This document shows positions 53,101 to 60,483 of a stretch of 64,000 nucleotides of DNA, in pieces (the first letter of the stretch is position 1; the number at the start of each line of letters is the position of its first letter). The translations under genes were made by a program, and so were the position numbers. The DNA comes from Micromonospora cathayae (GTDB lineage: Bacteria > Actinomycetota > Actinomycetes > Mycobacteriales > Micromonosporaceae), in contig NZ_CP118615.1 of the NCBI RefSeq assembly GCF_028993575.1, positions 5,671,001 to 5,735,000 of the forward strand, in the 5' to 3' direction. The notes under the pieces are model-generated. The model made no database searches, had not been told where the DNA came from, and saw nothing but the letters and a program-made list of their open reading frames with translations.

Positions 53101-54057
53101 GACGATCACCACGAACGGCTCGGTGGACGAGGGTCGGGCGTCCCGGTCGTGGTCCCCCCGGTCGGCGATCTCCGGGCCGAGCAGGTCGAGCAGCTCGTCG
53201 TACCCGCCGGCGAACAGGCGGACCGGACCTGCGGCGTCGAACGCGGTCGGATGGGCGTTGTGCGGCAACCACTTGATCCAGTTCCACGGCTCCCGGTGCA
53301 CCTCCGGGGCGAGCACCGCGACCCGCAGCTCGTCCGGCGCGTGCAGGGTGACCAGGGCGGCCACCATGGCCCGGGCCAGGTCGACGGCGGCGTCGACGTC
53401 ACCCTCGAACTCCACACTGGTGAAACTGCGCAGCCCCACCGCGGTCGGGACGCCGGAGACCGTCCGGTACGCCTCGGAGAAGCGGCGCAGCGAGATCGAG
53501 GCGAGGGGTTCCAGGTCCTCGATCGGTTTGGTCTGCGGGGGCAGGAAACGCAGCATGGCGGCCTGCCGGCCGAGCCCGATCCGGACCCGGGCGAAGTCGT
53601 CGTGGCTGGGCCGCCGCTCCCACAGCCGGCTGCTCATCGCCACCGACCACAGCCAGGCCGGCTGCGGATGGTCCCAGATCACCGCCTGGCGCTGCTGCTC
53701 GGCCGCCGCCCGCGCCTGTCGGCGCAGTTGGGCGATGTACCGCAGGAAGTCCCGGCGTTCACCGCGCATCTGACGCTTGCGGTCGGCGGCGGCCCGGCCG
53801 ATCTGCACCAGACCCATCAGCAGCATGCCGACGGCCATCGCGCCACCCATGACGTACAGCACCGGGGACCGGTTGTAGAGGCCGAACATGGCCATCATCG
53901 CGCCCATGCCGAGGCCCATCGGCACGATCATCACGAACGAGCGGAAGTCCAGCGGCGCCTCCTCCGCCATCAGCGGTGGCTCCTGGAGTTCGACCTCCCC
54001 GTCCGGGGCGTCCGGGCCGGACGCCCGGGGCGGACGCTTGACGGTGACCGTGCTCAT
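50101..54057 (-). CDS. eccC: EccC, T7SS FtsK/SpoIIIE-type motor ATPase
   Basis: 1318 residues from ATG 54057. Two membrane helices near the N-terminus (about 35-85: FVMIVPMGLGMGAMMAMFGL and VLYVMGGAMAVGMLLMGL) precede three FtsK/SpoIIIE ATPase domains. Their P-loops are at about residues 475 (IGATGSGKSELLRTLV), 838 (GAPQSGKSTLLRSVIL) and 1119 (FGDSETGKSNLLRLVL). The chain is a fused EccCa-EccCb, as in ESX-2/3/5-type systems. EccC recognises WXG100 partners and powers export. All three P-loops keep the Lys-Ser pair. Confidence 0.97.
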   Translation of the reverse strand: MSTVTVKRPPRASGPDAPDGEVELQEPPLMAEEAPLDFRSFVMIVPMGLGMGAMMAMFGLYNRSPVLYVMGGAMAVGMLLMGLVQIGRAAADRKRQMRGERRDFLRYIAQLRRQARAAAEQQRQAVIWDHPQPAWLWSVAMSSRLWERRPSHDDFARVRIGLGRQAAMLRFLPPQTKPIEDLEPLASISLRRFSEAYRTVSGVPTAVGLRSFTSVEFEGDVDAAVDLARAMVAALVTLHAPDELRVAVLAPEVHREPWNWIKWLPHNAHPTAFDAAGPVRLFAGGYDELLDLLGPEIADRGDHDRDARPSSTEPFVVIVAHLVDLPDSARLLGAGIRNVVLLDLTGQMPGGPRVLRLSVDGERVTFPAGDTTGSALRDGLGPAECEALARIIAPRRTSGVLDAVDEPLESSFELTTLLGIRDAHTFDVAALWRTRAPQRNRLTVPIGVTEGGEVIELDLKESAQGGMGPHGLLIGATGSGKSELLRTLVCGLAATHSSEILNLVLVDFKGGATFLGMEKLPHTSAVITNLADELPLVDRMQDALNGELTRRQEALRASGYSSLFDYEKARAAGAQLVPFPVLLIIVDEFSELLSSKSEFMDLFVSIGRLGRSLGVHLLLASQRLDEGRINRVEGHLSYRLALRTFSSMESRSVIGVGKAYELPPEPGNGYLKVDTTNLVRFKAAYVSGPYQGGAGAGGRDDEEERILAEVVPFSAGQVAVRHDPGRGRAAEPAVEPEEETGTVTGPSLVEVLLDRIAGAGPPARQVWLPPLSAAPSLDTLLPSVVPDPLRGMTVEDPNAQGRLRVPVGIVDRPAEQLRELLTVDLGGADGHVGIAGAPQSGKSTLLRSVILALALTNTPREVQFYGLDFGGGGLASISGLPHIGSIATRMERDRVVRTIEEVWQVMERREYEFAQRGLDSVSAYLAARARGEIDDPYGHVFLVVDGWYTMKQDFADLETRFQELASRGLSFGVHVIVSTTRWSELRTWLRDLLGTRLELRLADSMESDVGSRKAATVPHQPGRGLTSGGLHFLGALPRMDGSSSVDDLAEATKSTVEEIGTFWTGPAAPGVRMLPTQLPVTSLPAPEPAFKVCIGRDEQRLAPVWHDFMVTPHLLVFGDSETGKSNLLRLVLRAIQQHYTPDRAKVVLGDSRRDLDTAITADYQVGFGFTGDLLHDLAGQTAVSMNRRLPGQDISSERMRRRDWWDGPELFVIVDDYDLMTRSTGPGSALDPVLPLLAQGVSIGLHLIVARSTSGAMRAMMDPVLRRMWELGTPATLLSYPKEEGKFLGDAAPRRLPPGRAQLVTRRGVKLIQTGHVG

Positions 54058-54076
54058 GCCGGCGCTCCCCCACCCT

Positions 54077-54436
54077 TCATCCGAGCACCCCGGTTCCGGC
54101 ACCGCCGCCACCCCAGGCCGACTCGTCCTGGCGGAGCAGGGTGACCGCGTACCGGTCGGGGTTCGGCCGCCCGGTGGCGTACTCGTCGTCCGGGTCGGCC
54201 GGTTTCGCGGCCCGGCGCTTGGCGGCCTCGCGCGCGTCGGCCTGCTCGGCCGCCTCCCGCTCGCGGCGGGCCGCCTCGTCCATCGCCCGCTGCTTCTCGC
54301 GCATCAGCTCCAGGCGCTGCGCGACGGTGTACTCCGGGCCGCCGCACATCGGTGGCCGCCCGGTGGGGGTGGCCGGCGGCGTCGGGCGTTCCCGTTTCCA
54401 GGCTTTCAACGGCACCGGTTCGATCCCGTCAGGCAT
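54077..54436 (-). CDS. Small charged T7SS-locus protein of unknown function
   Basis: 119 residues from ATG 54436, overlapping the 907-residue gene stop region by 8 bases and 19 bases from eccC. It has a Pro-rich N-terminus (MPDGIEPVPLKAWKRERPTP), a central highly charged helix (QRLELMREKQRAMDEAARRE) and a short C-terminal part ending AWGGGGAGTGVLG. No signal peptide, membrane helix or known family is seen. It is fixed in the operon between the WXG-type substrate and EccC, so it may be a T7SS-specific adapter. Confidence 0.7.
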   Translation of the reverse strand: MPDGIEPVPLKAWKRERPTPPATPTGRPPMCGGPEYTVAQRLELMREKQRAMDEAARREREAAEQADAREAAKRRAAKPADPDDEYATGRPNPDRYAVTLLRQDESAWGGGGAGTGVLG

Positions 54437-57152
54437 CGGTTCTCCTCCCCGTTCGTTCCCCGTCCTGTTCCACCCGCCCGCCGTCCGTCTCCGTACGCCC
54501 GACGTGCGTTCCGGTACCGCCGGCGCGCGTTTCCGTGTCGCCGGCGCGTGTGCCGGTACCGCCGGCCTCGTCGCCGGTCAGCCACCAGGCGTCACCGGTG
54601 TCGTCCCAGCCCGACGTGTCGCCGGTATCCTCGACCGGCCGGACGATCGGTACCCGGTCCTGGCCGGATGGTGGCGGTGACCCGGTGCCGGTCCAGGTGC
54701 TCTCCTGCTCGCGGAGCAACTCGGCGGCGTCCGGCCGGGCGGGTGGCTTCCGCTCGTCGGCCCGGCCCCTGGATGTCGCGAGGGGCACGCCGAGGGTCGC
54801 CACCGTGACGACCGGCTCGGCCGGTGGCGGCGGGCCGTCGTCCGGTCGCGGCCCGCCGGCGGTCGCCCCGCCCGGGGGTACCGGGCCGGCGGACGCCTGC
54901 GGGTCCGGCCCGCCCACGCGGTGCACCTCGTCCGGGCTGTCCGGTGGGTGCGTCTCGGCTGTCGTGTCTACGCTGCCCGCCCGGTCCGGTCGGGCGGCCG
55001 GGGACCGGGGCGCGGTGTCCCGGTCCCGCGCCCGGACACCGGGCAGCACCGGGAACACCGGCAGCACCGGCACGTCGGTGAGGGGCAGGTCCGGCCCGGT
55101 GTCCGGACCGGCCGGCACGTCGGTGGGTGGTGCGGGCGGCTCGGACTCCGGACCGGCCGGCAGGTCGACCGGGTCGGTTCCGAGGCCGGCACCGCCGGCG
55201 GTGGTACCGGTCGGGGCGTGCGGGACGTCCGATCCGTCCGTGGTGGGTTTCCAGTCATCCGGGTCCCCGTCCACCAGACCGGCGGCATCGGGACGGTCCG
55301 GTGCCGAACGGTCGCCCGGACCCGCTCCCGGAGCCCCCGGGGCCCCGGGGAGCGGCGGCACGAACGGCAGCGGACCCGAGTTGGGCAGCGACGAGTCGGT
55401 GGTCGGCTCCCGCTCGGGGCTGCCCAGACCGGAGCCGCCGGAGGCGACGCCGCCGGGCGCGAACGGGTCGCCGACCTTCGGGTCGTCCTGGGCCCACGCC
55501 GCCGGGTCACCGTCGAGCAGGCCGGACGCGTCCGGGCGGTCCGTCGTCGAGCCGCCGCCCCCGGAGCCGGGCGCACCGGGCTGGCCCGGCAGCGGTGGGG
55601 CGAGCGGGACACCACCGGGCCCCTGGACGCCACCGGGTCTGTCGACACCGTCCGAGATGCCACCGGGCACGTCGATCCCGCCAGGCGCGTCGATACCACC
55701 CGGGGAGTCGATCCCGCCAGGCGCATCGATACCACCCGGGGCATCGATACCACCGGGGGCGTCGATACCACCGGGGGCGTCGATACCGCCCGGGACGTCG
55801 ATACCGCCCGGGACGTCGATACCGCCCGGGATGTCGATCCCACCGGGGGCGTTGGGGTCGGGGACGGGGTCGACGTCCGGCAGGTCGGGGGGATCCCCTC
55901 CGCCATCGGTACCGTCCGGGAGACCGCCGATCGGGGGCGGTTTGAGCGTGGGCGGCTTGATCGGCCCCGGTCTGCTGCCTCCCTGGTCGCCCCGGGTCGG
56001 CGGATTCTGGATAACCGGCGGGACGAAGCCCGGCGATTCGCCGTTCCCGCCGGGGACCCGCGTCGGCGGCTCATCGACGGAAGGGGGACCGTCCAAGCCG
56101 GGCAGACCACCGTCGGAGGGATCCCTGTTCCCCGACGGCGGGTCGTCGAGCCCGCCGGGGCCGTCCACACCGGGCGGGCCGTCGAGGGCCGGCGGTGTCA
56201 CCTCGCCGACCGGTGGGTCCACCGGCGGTTGAGTCGGCGGATCCACCGGCGGCTGGGTCGGCGGATCGGTCGGCGGTTGAGTCGGCGGAGCCGTCGGCGG
56301 TTGAGTCGGCGGGTCCGTCGGCGGCTGGGTGGGTGGGTCCGTCGGCGGCTGGGTGGGTGGGCTCGTGGGCGGATCGGTCGGGGGATCGGTAGGTGGCGAC
56401 GTGGGCGGATCGGTCGGTGGTTGGGTGGGCGGCTTGGTCGGATCGTCGACGCCGAGGCTGCCGTCACCGCTGGGCGAGCTGACCTTGTCGATGATCGGCC
56501 GGTACGTCTTGGCCAGTTCCAGCGCGACCTCCAGCATCTGGTTCGTCATCGGTCGCGCGTACGGGGTGGAGCTGATCGCCACGTTGCCACCGTCGGTGTG
56601 GTTGGCACCGTTCGCGGCGGCGATCTGCGCCCAGGCCACGTCGAGGTAGTTCAGCTGGTCCTGCGCCCACTTGAGGTAGCTGCCGGCCTTCATCAACTGG
56701 TACGGCAGCCCGGCGGTCTCCGGCATGCCCAGGCCACCGGCCAACCGTTCGGCCTGGTTGCCCAGGAACTCGCTGAAGTAGTCCATCTTCGCCAGGAACG
56801 CCCGCGCCGCCGGGCCCTGCCACGCCTTCTCCTCACCGGCGATGGCGTGCGCGTGCAGACTGATGAACGTCTCCAACCAGATCAGGAGGTTGTACGCCTG
56901 CTGGAACGCGGAGGCCGCGTCGATCAGGCTCTGGTGGTTGATCAGGCCCGCGGCGTACTCGTGCCCGGCCTCGCTCTCGATCGCGGACCCGCCGACGACC
57001 GCCGCCTTGATCCGCCGCCAGCCGGGCGGATCCATCTGCGCCCAGATCTCCAGGTCGTTCTCGGGTTCGGTCTGCACGTCCAGCGGCGGGAAGGTCGCCT
57101 TCGGGTCTGCGGAGTTCTCCCACGAACTCCTCGGATCTTCTTCGTCCGCCAT
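54429..57152 (-). CDS. WXG/PPE-like T7SS substrate with long repeat-rich C-terminus
   Basis: 907 residues from ATG 57152. Residues about 60-220 form a helical WXG100/PPE-like domain (AASAFQQAYNLLIWLETFIS; EEKAWQGPAARAFLAKMDYF, with Trp-x-Gly). The next part, about 235-320, is a tetrapeptide repeat (PPTQ/PPTD/PPTS). About 430-510 hold hexapeptide repeats of PGGID(V/A/I). The remaining 400 residues are Pro/Gly/Asp-rich. Like PPE proteins it combines an export-type helical head with a variable tail. It is probably a secreted surface or matrix protein of this T7SS. Confidence 0.82.
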   Translation of the reverse strand: MADEEDPRSSWENSADPKATFPPLDVQTEPENDLEIWAQMDPPGWRRIKAAVVGGSAIESEAGHEYAAGLINHQSLIDAASAFQQAYNLLIWLETFISLHAHAIAGEEKAWQGPAARAFLAKMDYFSEFLGNQAERLAGGLGMPETAGLPYQLMKAGSYLKWAQDQLNYLDVAWAQIAAANGANHTDGGNVAISSTPYARPMTNQMLEVALELAKTYRPIIDKVSSPSGDGSLGVDDPTKPPTQPPTDPPTSPPTDPPTDPPTSPPTQPPTDPPTQPPTDPPTQPPTAPPTQPPTDPPTQPPVDPPTQPPVDPPVGEVTPPALDGPPGVDGPGGLDDPPSGNRDPSDGGLPGLDGPPSVDEPPTRVPGGNGESPGFVPPVIQNPPTRGDQGGSRPGPIKPPTLKPPPIGGLPDGTDGGGDPPDLPDVDPVPDPNAPGGIDIPGGIDVPGGIDVPGGIDAPGGIDAPGGIDAPGGIDAPGGIDSPGGIDAPGGIDVPGGISDGVDRPGGVQGPGGVPLAPPLPGQPGAPGSGGGGSTTDRPDASGLLDGDPAAWAQDDPKVGDPFAPGGVASGGSGLGSPEREPTTDSSLPNSGPLPFVPPLPGAPGAPGAGPGDRSAPDRPDAAGLVDGDPDDWKPTTDGSDVPHAPTGTTAGGAGLGTDPVDLPAGPESEPPAPPTDVPAGPDTGPDLPLTDVPVLPVFPVLPGVRARDRDTAPRSPAARPDRAGSVDTTAETHPPDSPDEVHRVGGPDPQASAGPVPPGGATAGGPRPDDGPPPPAEPVVTVATLGVPLATSRGRADERKPPARPDAAELLREQESTWTGTGSPPPSGQDRVPIVRPVEDTGDTSGWDDTGDAWWLTGDEAGGTGTRAGDTETRAGGTGTHVGRTETDGGRVEQDGERTGRRTDA
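55655..55850. repeat. 18-bp tandem repeats encoding PGGID hexapeptides
   Basis: About eleven in-frame 18-base units of the form GTCGATACCACCGGGGGC (plus-strand view) with small variations. They encode xPGGID on the minus strand within the 907-residue protein. The array is perfectly in phase and collagen-like in Gly/Pro content. Confidence 0.92.
56210..56442. repeat. 12-bp tandem repeats encoding PPTx tetrapeptides
   Basis: Roughly twenty 12-base units encode PPTQ, PPTD, PPTS, PPTA or PPVD in the 907-residue protein. They form a proline-rich stalk next to the helical head. In-frame phase is kept throughout. Confidence 0.9.
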
Positions 57153-57223
57153 GACCTGTCCCCATTCCTATGCCCACAGCGGCGCGCCGACCCGCGCCGA
57201 GCACTCCGCGTCAGTCCGCGCGG

Positions 57224-58138
57224 TTACTTCTTGTCGTCGCCGCCCGACGTGTCGTCGCCACCGGACGTGTCGCCGCCGCCGTTGCCTCCGGAGGTGACCT
57301 GGCCGTAGTCGCCGATGTCGTCGATCTGTCCCCACGGACTGCTCATGGCCTTCGTGAACTCCGCCTCGGTCATGGTCCGGAACTTCTCGGCGTACTCCTT
57401 GAAGTCCTTTCCGGTGCGGGCGTTGCCGTCCTCGGCGTACTCGTAGGAGTTGGCCATGGCCAGCAGGCTCTCGCGAAGCGCGAAGAGGGTCTGGTGGATC
57501 TTGGTCAGCAGGCCCGCCGTGTCGCCGATAAGCCCGGCGTTCTCGTCGCCGCCGGCGAGCTTGCGGCGCATCTTCTCCGCCCGGGCGAACTTGCCCGGCA
57601 GCACGTTCAGCTCGTCGAGATTGCGCCGGACGTCGAGGATCAGGCCGCCGGGCTGGCCGCTGTCCGTCGACACGAGCTTGCCGATCGAGTTCGCGAAGTA
57701 GCGGATGGCCTCGGTGCTGACCTTCAGCTCACCGTCCTTGTTGTCGCCGCCGGTGTAGGTCTTGACCTCCGGCACCGGGACCTTTCCGTTGACGTCGAGA
57801 TAGTCGTTCGGGCCGAACGCGTCCCATCCGACGTTGTCCTCGGCGACGGAACCTTCCTGGTACTTCTCGACCAGCGCCTTCCACTTCTCGTGCGGGACGA
57901 CCTCGTCTTCGAACCACTCGTAGGCGGCCCGTTCCTCCGCGGTGTAGTTGCTCCAGTCGACCTTCTGGGACTCGTTGCTGTTGTTCAGGATCTCGTCGTG
58001 CACACGGTCGATGACGGCCTGGATCCAACCGTCCGGGTGCTTGTCCGGAAAGCCCTCGATCTCGCCATTGTTGAACTTGTCGAGAATGCCGATCTGCTCG
58101 TACGCCTCGTCGTGGGGGTAGCTGAGGTCGACGCCCAT
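57224..58138 (-). CDS. T7SS-locus protein with WXG-like C-terminal helices, unknown function
   Basis: 304 residues from ATG 58138, with AAAGG upstream. The first 140 residues are acidic and aromatic (DEAYEQIGILDKFNNGEIEG; TAEERAAYEWFEDEVVPHEK). About 150-270 are helical (LILDVRRNLDELNVLPGKFA; LLTKIHQTLFALRESLLAMA; NSYEYAEDGNARTGKDFKEY) and similar in pattern to ESX-type helical hairpins. The tail is Gly/Asp-rich (GGDTSGGDDTSGGDDKK). I do not recognise a named family. It is conserved in position next to the WXG100 pair and may be a secreted substrate or chaperone. Confidence 0.75.
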   Translation of the reverse strand: MGVDLSYPHDEAYEQIGILDKFNNGEIEGFPDKHPDGWIQAVIDRVHDEILNNSNESQKVDWSNYTAEERAAYEWFEDEVVPHEKWKALVEKYQEGSVAEDNVGWDAFGPNDYLDVNGKVPVPEVKTYTGGDNKDGELKVSTEAIRYFANSIGKLVSTDSGQPGGLILDVRRNLDELNVLPGKFARAEKMRRKLAGGDENAGLIGDTAGLLTKIHQTLFALRESLLAMANSYEYAEDGNARTGKDFKEYAEKFRTMTEAEFTKAMSSPWGQIDDIGDYGQVTSGGNGGGDTSGGDDTSGGDDKK

Positions 58139-58236
58139 CCGTCCACAACCTTTCCGTGCGGCCAACTGTCAGAGGTGGTGTCGCTGAGAGGCGCCGGCTG
58201 CCGGGCGGGCGCACCGCCCAGCAGCCGGCCTGCGGT

Positions 58237-58539
58237 TCAGCCGCCGCGAACGTCGTTCCAGATCCTGGTGTGCCGCTGCTCGGTGGTCCCGTAGTTCTCC
58301 GAGATCGCCAGCAGCGTCTTGCGTGCCTGCTCGAGGTAGACCGTCATCGCGCCGGCCGCGCCCCGCCACTCGGCCTTGGCCGCGTAGTAGGTGGTCTGCG
58401 CGTCACCGGTCCAGTCCTGGAGGCTCCGCTCGACGTTGCGTTCCATCTCGTCCAACGCGCTGGCGATCCGCCCGTTGATCTGGTTCATGTCGTACAGGGT
58501 GGCGTCGGCCTGGTTGAAGTCGAACCGGTAGTTGGACAC
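58237..58539 (-). CDS. WXG100-family protein (second)
   Basis: 100 residues from GTG 58539, with AAAGGAC about nine bases upstream (GTG 58545 is too close). It has the WXG100 helix-turn-helix with Trp-x-Gly in LQDWTGDAQ at about residues 42-44, flanking helices NQINGRIASALDEMERNVER and AGAMTVYLEQARKTLLAISE. It ends NDVRGG. WXG100 proteins are secreted as dimers by T7SS. The partner is probably the gene just upstream. Confidence 0.93.
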   Translation of the reverse strand: MSNYRFDFNQADATLYDMNQINGRIASALDEMERNVERSLQDWTGDAQTTYYAAKAEWRGAAGAMTVYLEQARKTLLAISENYGTTEQRHTRIWNDVRGG

Positions 58540-58571
58540 CGTCACGTCCTTTCTCAGGGCTGCGGAAGAGG

Positions 58572-58895
58572 TCAGACGCCGGGCAGCGCGGACATGAAGG
58601 ACTGGGCGCTCTTCGCCGCCTCGTCCTCCGCGGCCCGGTAGCCGGAGGTGGTGGCGCCCATCACGTCCATCATGTGCAGCAGCTGGTTGATGACGGTCTG
58701 GAAGGACCGCTCCCAGTTGTCCATGGCCTGGTTGAAGCTGTTCGACGCGTCGCCCCGCCAACTCGCCTGCAACGTCGCCATCTGCGAGTTGACGCTGCGC
58801 AGGTGGCCGGTGAACTCCTGGGCCTTGGCCGCGAACTCGGTGGCCGCCGCCTGCATGCCCGGTTCGGAAGTCTGGACCATTGGCATGGTCACCAC
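58572..58895 (-). CDS. WXG100-family protein (first)
   Basis: 107 residues if started at GTG 58895; GTG 58892 (seven bases from GGAG) or ATG 58886 are also possible. WXG100 features are present: helix AAATEFAAKAQEFTGHLRSV, Trp-x-Gly in LQASWRGDASNSFNQAMDNW and a second helix VINQLLHMMDVMGATTSGYR. The C-terminal FMSALPGV does not fit the strict YxxxD/E export signal. It is the first gene of the leftward T7SS operon and probably pairs with the WXG100 protein directly downstream. Confidence 0.93.
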   Translation of the reverse strand: MVTMPMVQTSEPGMQAAATEFAAKAQEFTGHLRSVNSQMATLQASWRGDASNSFNQAMDNWERSFQTVINQLLHMMDVMGATTSGYRAAEDEAAKSAQSFMSALPGV

Positions 58896-59177
58896 GACAC
58901 TCCTTTCGTCGTACGTCGGGAAATGACGACGTCGAACGTGTGCGCTCGGCGGTCGCCTCCGCAGAAGGTTCCGGGCGGACCACCGCCGCCGACAAGTTCA
59001 CGACGCCGGACATGTCCGAACGGCGCAGCAGATCTGCCTCATTCCCCCTTCGCCGCCGGTCGGGGCAGCGTGCGGTCGGGAAGAGCGGTTGCACGTTCGT
59101 GCCCGGAACCCCCTGGTGCCCTTCCCGCGTGCCCGGCCCGATCCCTCTACTTGACCGGGCGTAGGAGGGAGCGGCCG
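58896..59177. promoter_or_regulatory. Divergent T7SS promoter region with palindrome
   Basis: This 282-base gap separates the leftward WXG100 operon from the rightward YbaB-like/toxin genes. It includes a 12-base perfect palindrome CGGACATGTCCG at 59007-59018, a possible operator. I see no ORF in it. The rightward gene has a strong AGGAGGG ribosome site. Confidence 0.5.
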
Positions 59178-59597
59178 ATGAGCTTCGACGATCGCATCGA
59201 GGAGCTGTTCGCGGAGTACGAACGTCAGCGCAGCAGCCTGACCGAGCTCCAGGAACGGATGAGGGAGATCACGGCTTCCGTCACCTCTCCCCGCCGGGAG
59301 GTCACGGTGACGGTCGGCCAGAACGGTGTGCTGACCGGCATCGCCTTCCCGACCGGCGCGTACCGGCGGATGACCCCGGTCGAGTTGCAGGCCGCCATCC
59401 TGCAGACCTACGCCGAGGCGAAGGAGCAGGTCATGGACCGGGCGGCGGACATCATCGCGCCGCTGCTGCCGGAGGGGATGAACGCGGCCAGGATGGTCCG
59501 GGGCGAGGCCGGCGCCGACATGTACCTGCCGCCCGGGGGACCACGGATGACCAGCGGTGTCCGGCGGATGCTCGGCCTGGCACCGGAGCAGCCGTGA
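59178..59597 (+). CDS. YbaB/EbfC-family protein (divergent T7SS copy)
   Basis: 139 residues from ATG 59178, with AGGAGGG upstream. The YbaB fold is seen in DRIEELFAEYERQRSSLTEL, REVTVTVGQNGVLTGIAFPT and ELQAAILQTYAEAKEQVMDR. A C-terminal tail of about 45 residues (PEGMNAARMVRGEAGADMYL) is extra compared with EbfC. Its stop overlaps the next start by 4 bases. Such YbaB-like proteins next to T7SS effectors are common in actinomycetes, and function is unproven; they may act as regulators or chaperone-like partners. Confidence 0.85.
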   Translation: MSFDDRIEELFAEYERQRSSLTELQERMREITASVTSPRREVTVTVGQNGVLTGIAFPTGAYRRMTPVELQAAILQTYAEAKEQVMDRAADIIAPLLPEGMNAARMVRGEAGADMYLPPGGPRMTSGVRRMLGLAPEQP

Positions 59598-60475
59598 GCC
59601 AGCCGAACGGTCACGTCTGGGTCGACCCCGACGGTGTCACCCGGGTCGGTGACGCGTACGCCGACCACCTCGCCCGCTACGACGGTTACCTGCGCCAGTT
59701 GTACGGGCTGCGGGACCGGTTCGCCCCCGCCTGGGGCGACGACGAGATCGGCAACCAGTTCAAGGACAAGTTCGACCAGACCATCGACGTCGTCGAAGGG
59801 ATCATTCTCGGCGTCCGGGGGTCGGTGGAGTACGCGGCCGTCGGGTTGCGGCTCAGCGGACAGGGCTACGGTCAGGCAGACGACGACGCGAAACTGGCCG
59901 GTCGCACGATCGGCGGTGTCTTCGACGACCTGCCCGAGAAGCTCCCACGCTGGCGACCGGGTGCCAGCGAACCCGAGGGGATCCCCGACAAGCTGCCGCG
60001 CAACTCCCCCGCGCTGTTCTCGGAGCGGGACGAGGACGAGACCACCCTGGCCCGACCGGGCCTGTTGTTCACGGTCGACTCGACGGACCCGCTCCAGCGG
60101 GCCTACGACGCCCAGTTGCCTGCGGAACCCACCCGGTTCAGCCCGGCGATCTCCGCGTTCCGTGGGTACCCCACCACGGGCGTCCGGATCGACGGTGACC
60201 CGGTCCCCGCCGGCTACCAGCTTCGGTCGTTGACCACGCTGCCCGACGGCACCTCCCGGGCCGACGTCAACCACTACGACGCGATCGTCCCGCTGGGCGG
60301 CCGGACGGTCACCGGCCCCGACGGCCGGCCGCTCGACTCCGACGGCGACCAGTTCTTCCTGGTCAAACCGAAGGCGAACCTGGACTTCGACCCGTTCTCG
60401 CCCGACTACCAGCCGCTGCTGGTCAGTTTCCGCTCGGACGGGTCGGCCGCTCCGCTGCTCGTCGATCCGACCTGA
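59594..60475 (+). CDS. Unknown T7SS-associated protein with WXG-like N-terminus
   Basis: 293 residues from GTG 59594, in GTGA overlap with the YbaB-like gene. The first 100 residues form a helical WXG-like part (GDAYADHLARYDGYLRQLYG; APAWGDDEIGNQFKDKFDQT; VEYAAVGLRLSGQGYGQADD). From about 125 the chain is extended and beta-rich (TGVRIDGDPVPAGYQLRSLT; DVNHYDAIVPLGGRTVTGPD), with no known motif. It lies 8 bases before the large toxin gene. By position it may be a partner of the toxin or an immunity- or chaperone-like factor. Confidence 0.72.
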   Translation: MSQPNGHVWVDPDGVTRVGDAYADHLARYDGYLRQLYGLRDRFAPAWGDDEIGNQFKDKFDQTIDVVEGIILGVRGSVEYAAVGLRLSGQGYGQADDDAKLAGRTIGGVFDDLPEKLPRWRPGASEPEGIPDKLPRNSPALFSERDEDETTLARPGLLFTVDSTDPLQRAYDAQLPAEPTRFSPAISAFRGYPTTGVRIDGDPVPAGYQLRSLTTLPDGTSRADVNHYDAIVPLGGRTVTGPDGRPLDSDGDQFFLVKPKANLDFDPFSPDYQPLLVSFRSDGSAAPLLVDPT

Positions 60476-60483
60476 CTTCGGCC

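Noticed and set aside
49114..54144. Very long open frame (about 1676 codons) on the plus strand across eccC/eccD
   Set aside because: It is antisense to EccC and EccD, which have clear ATPase and membrane motifs. The antisense translation has Arg/Gly/Pro-rich composition typical of GC-biased shadow frames and no motifs.
55655..55850. CRISPR-like array of short repeats
   Set aside because: The 18-base units have no spacers, stay in coding phase and encode PGGID hexapeptides.
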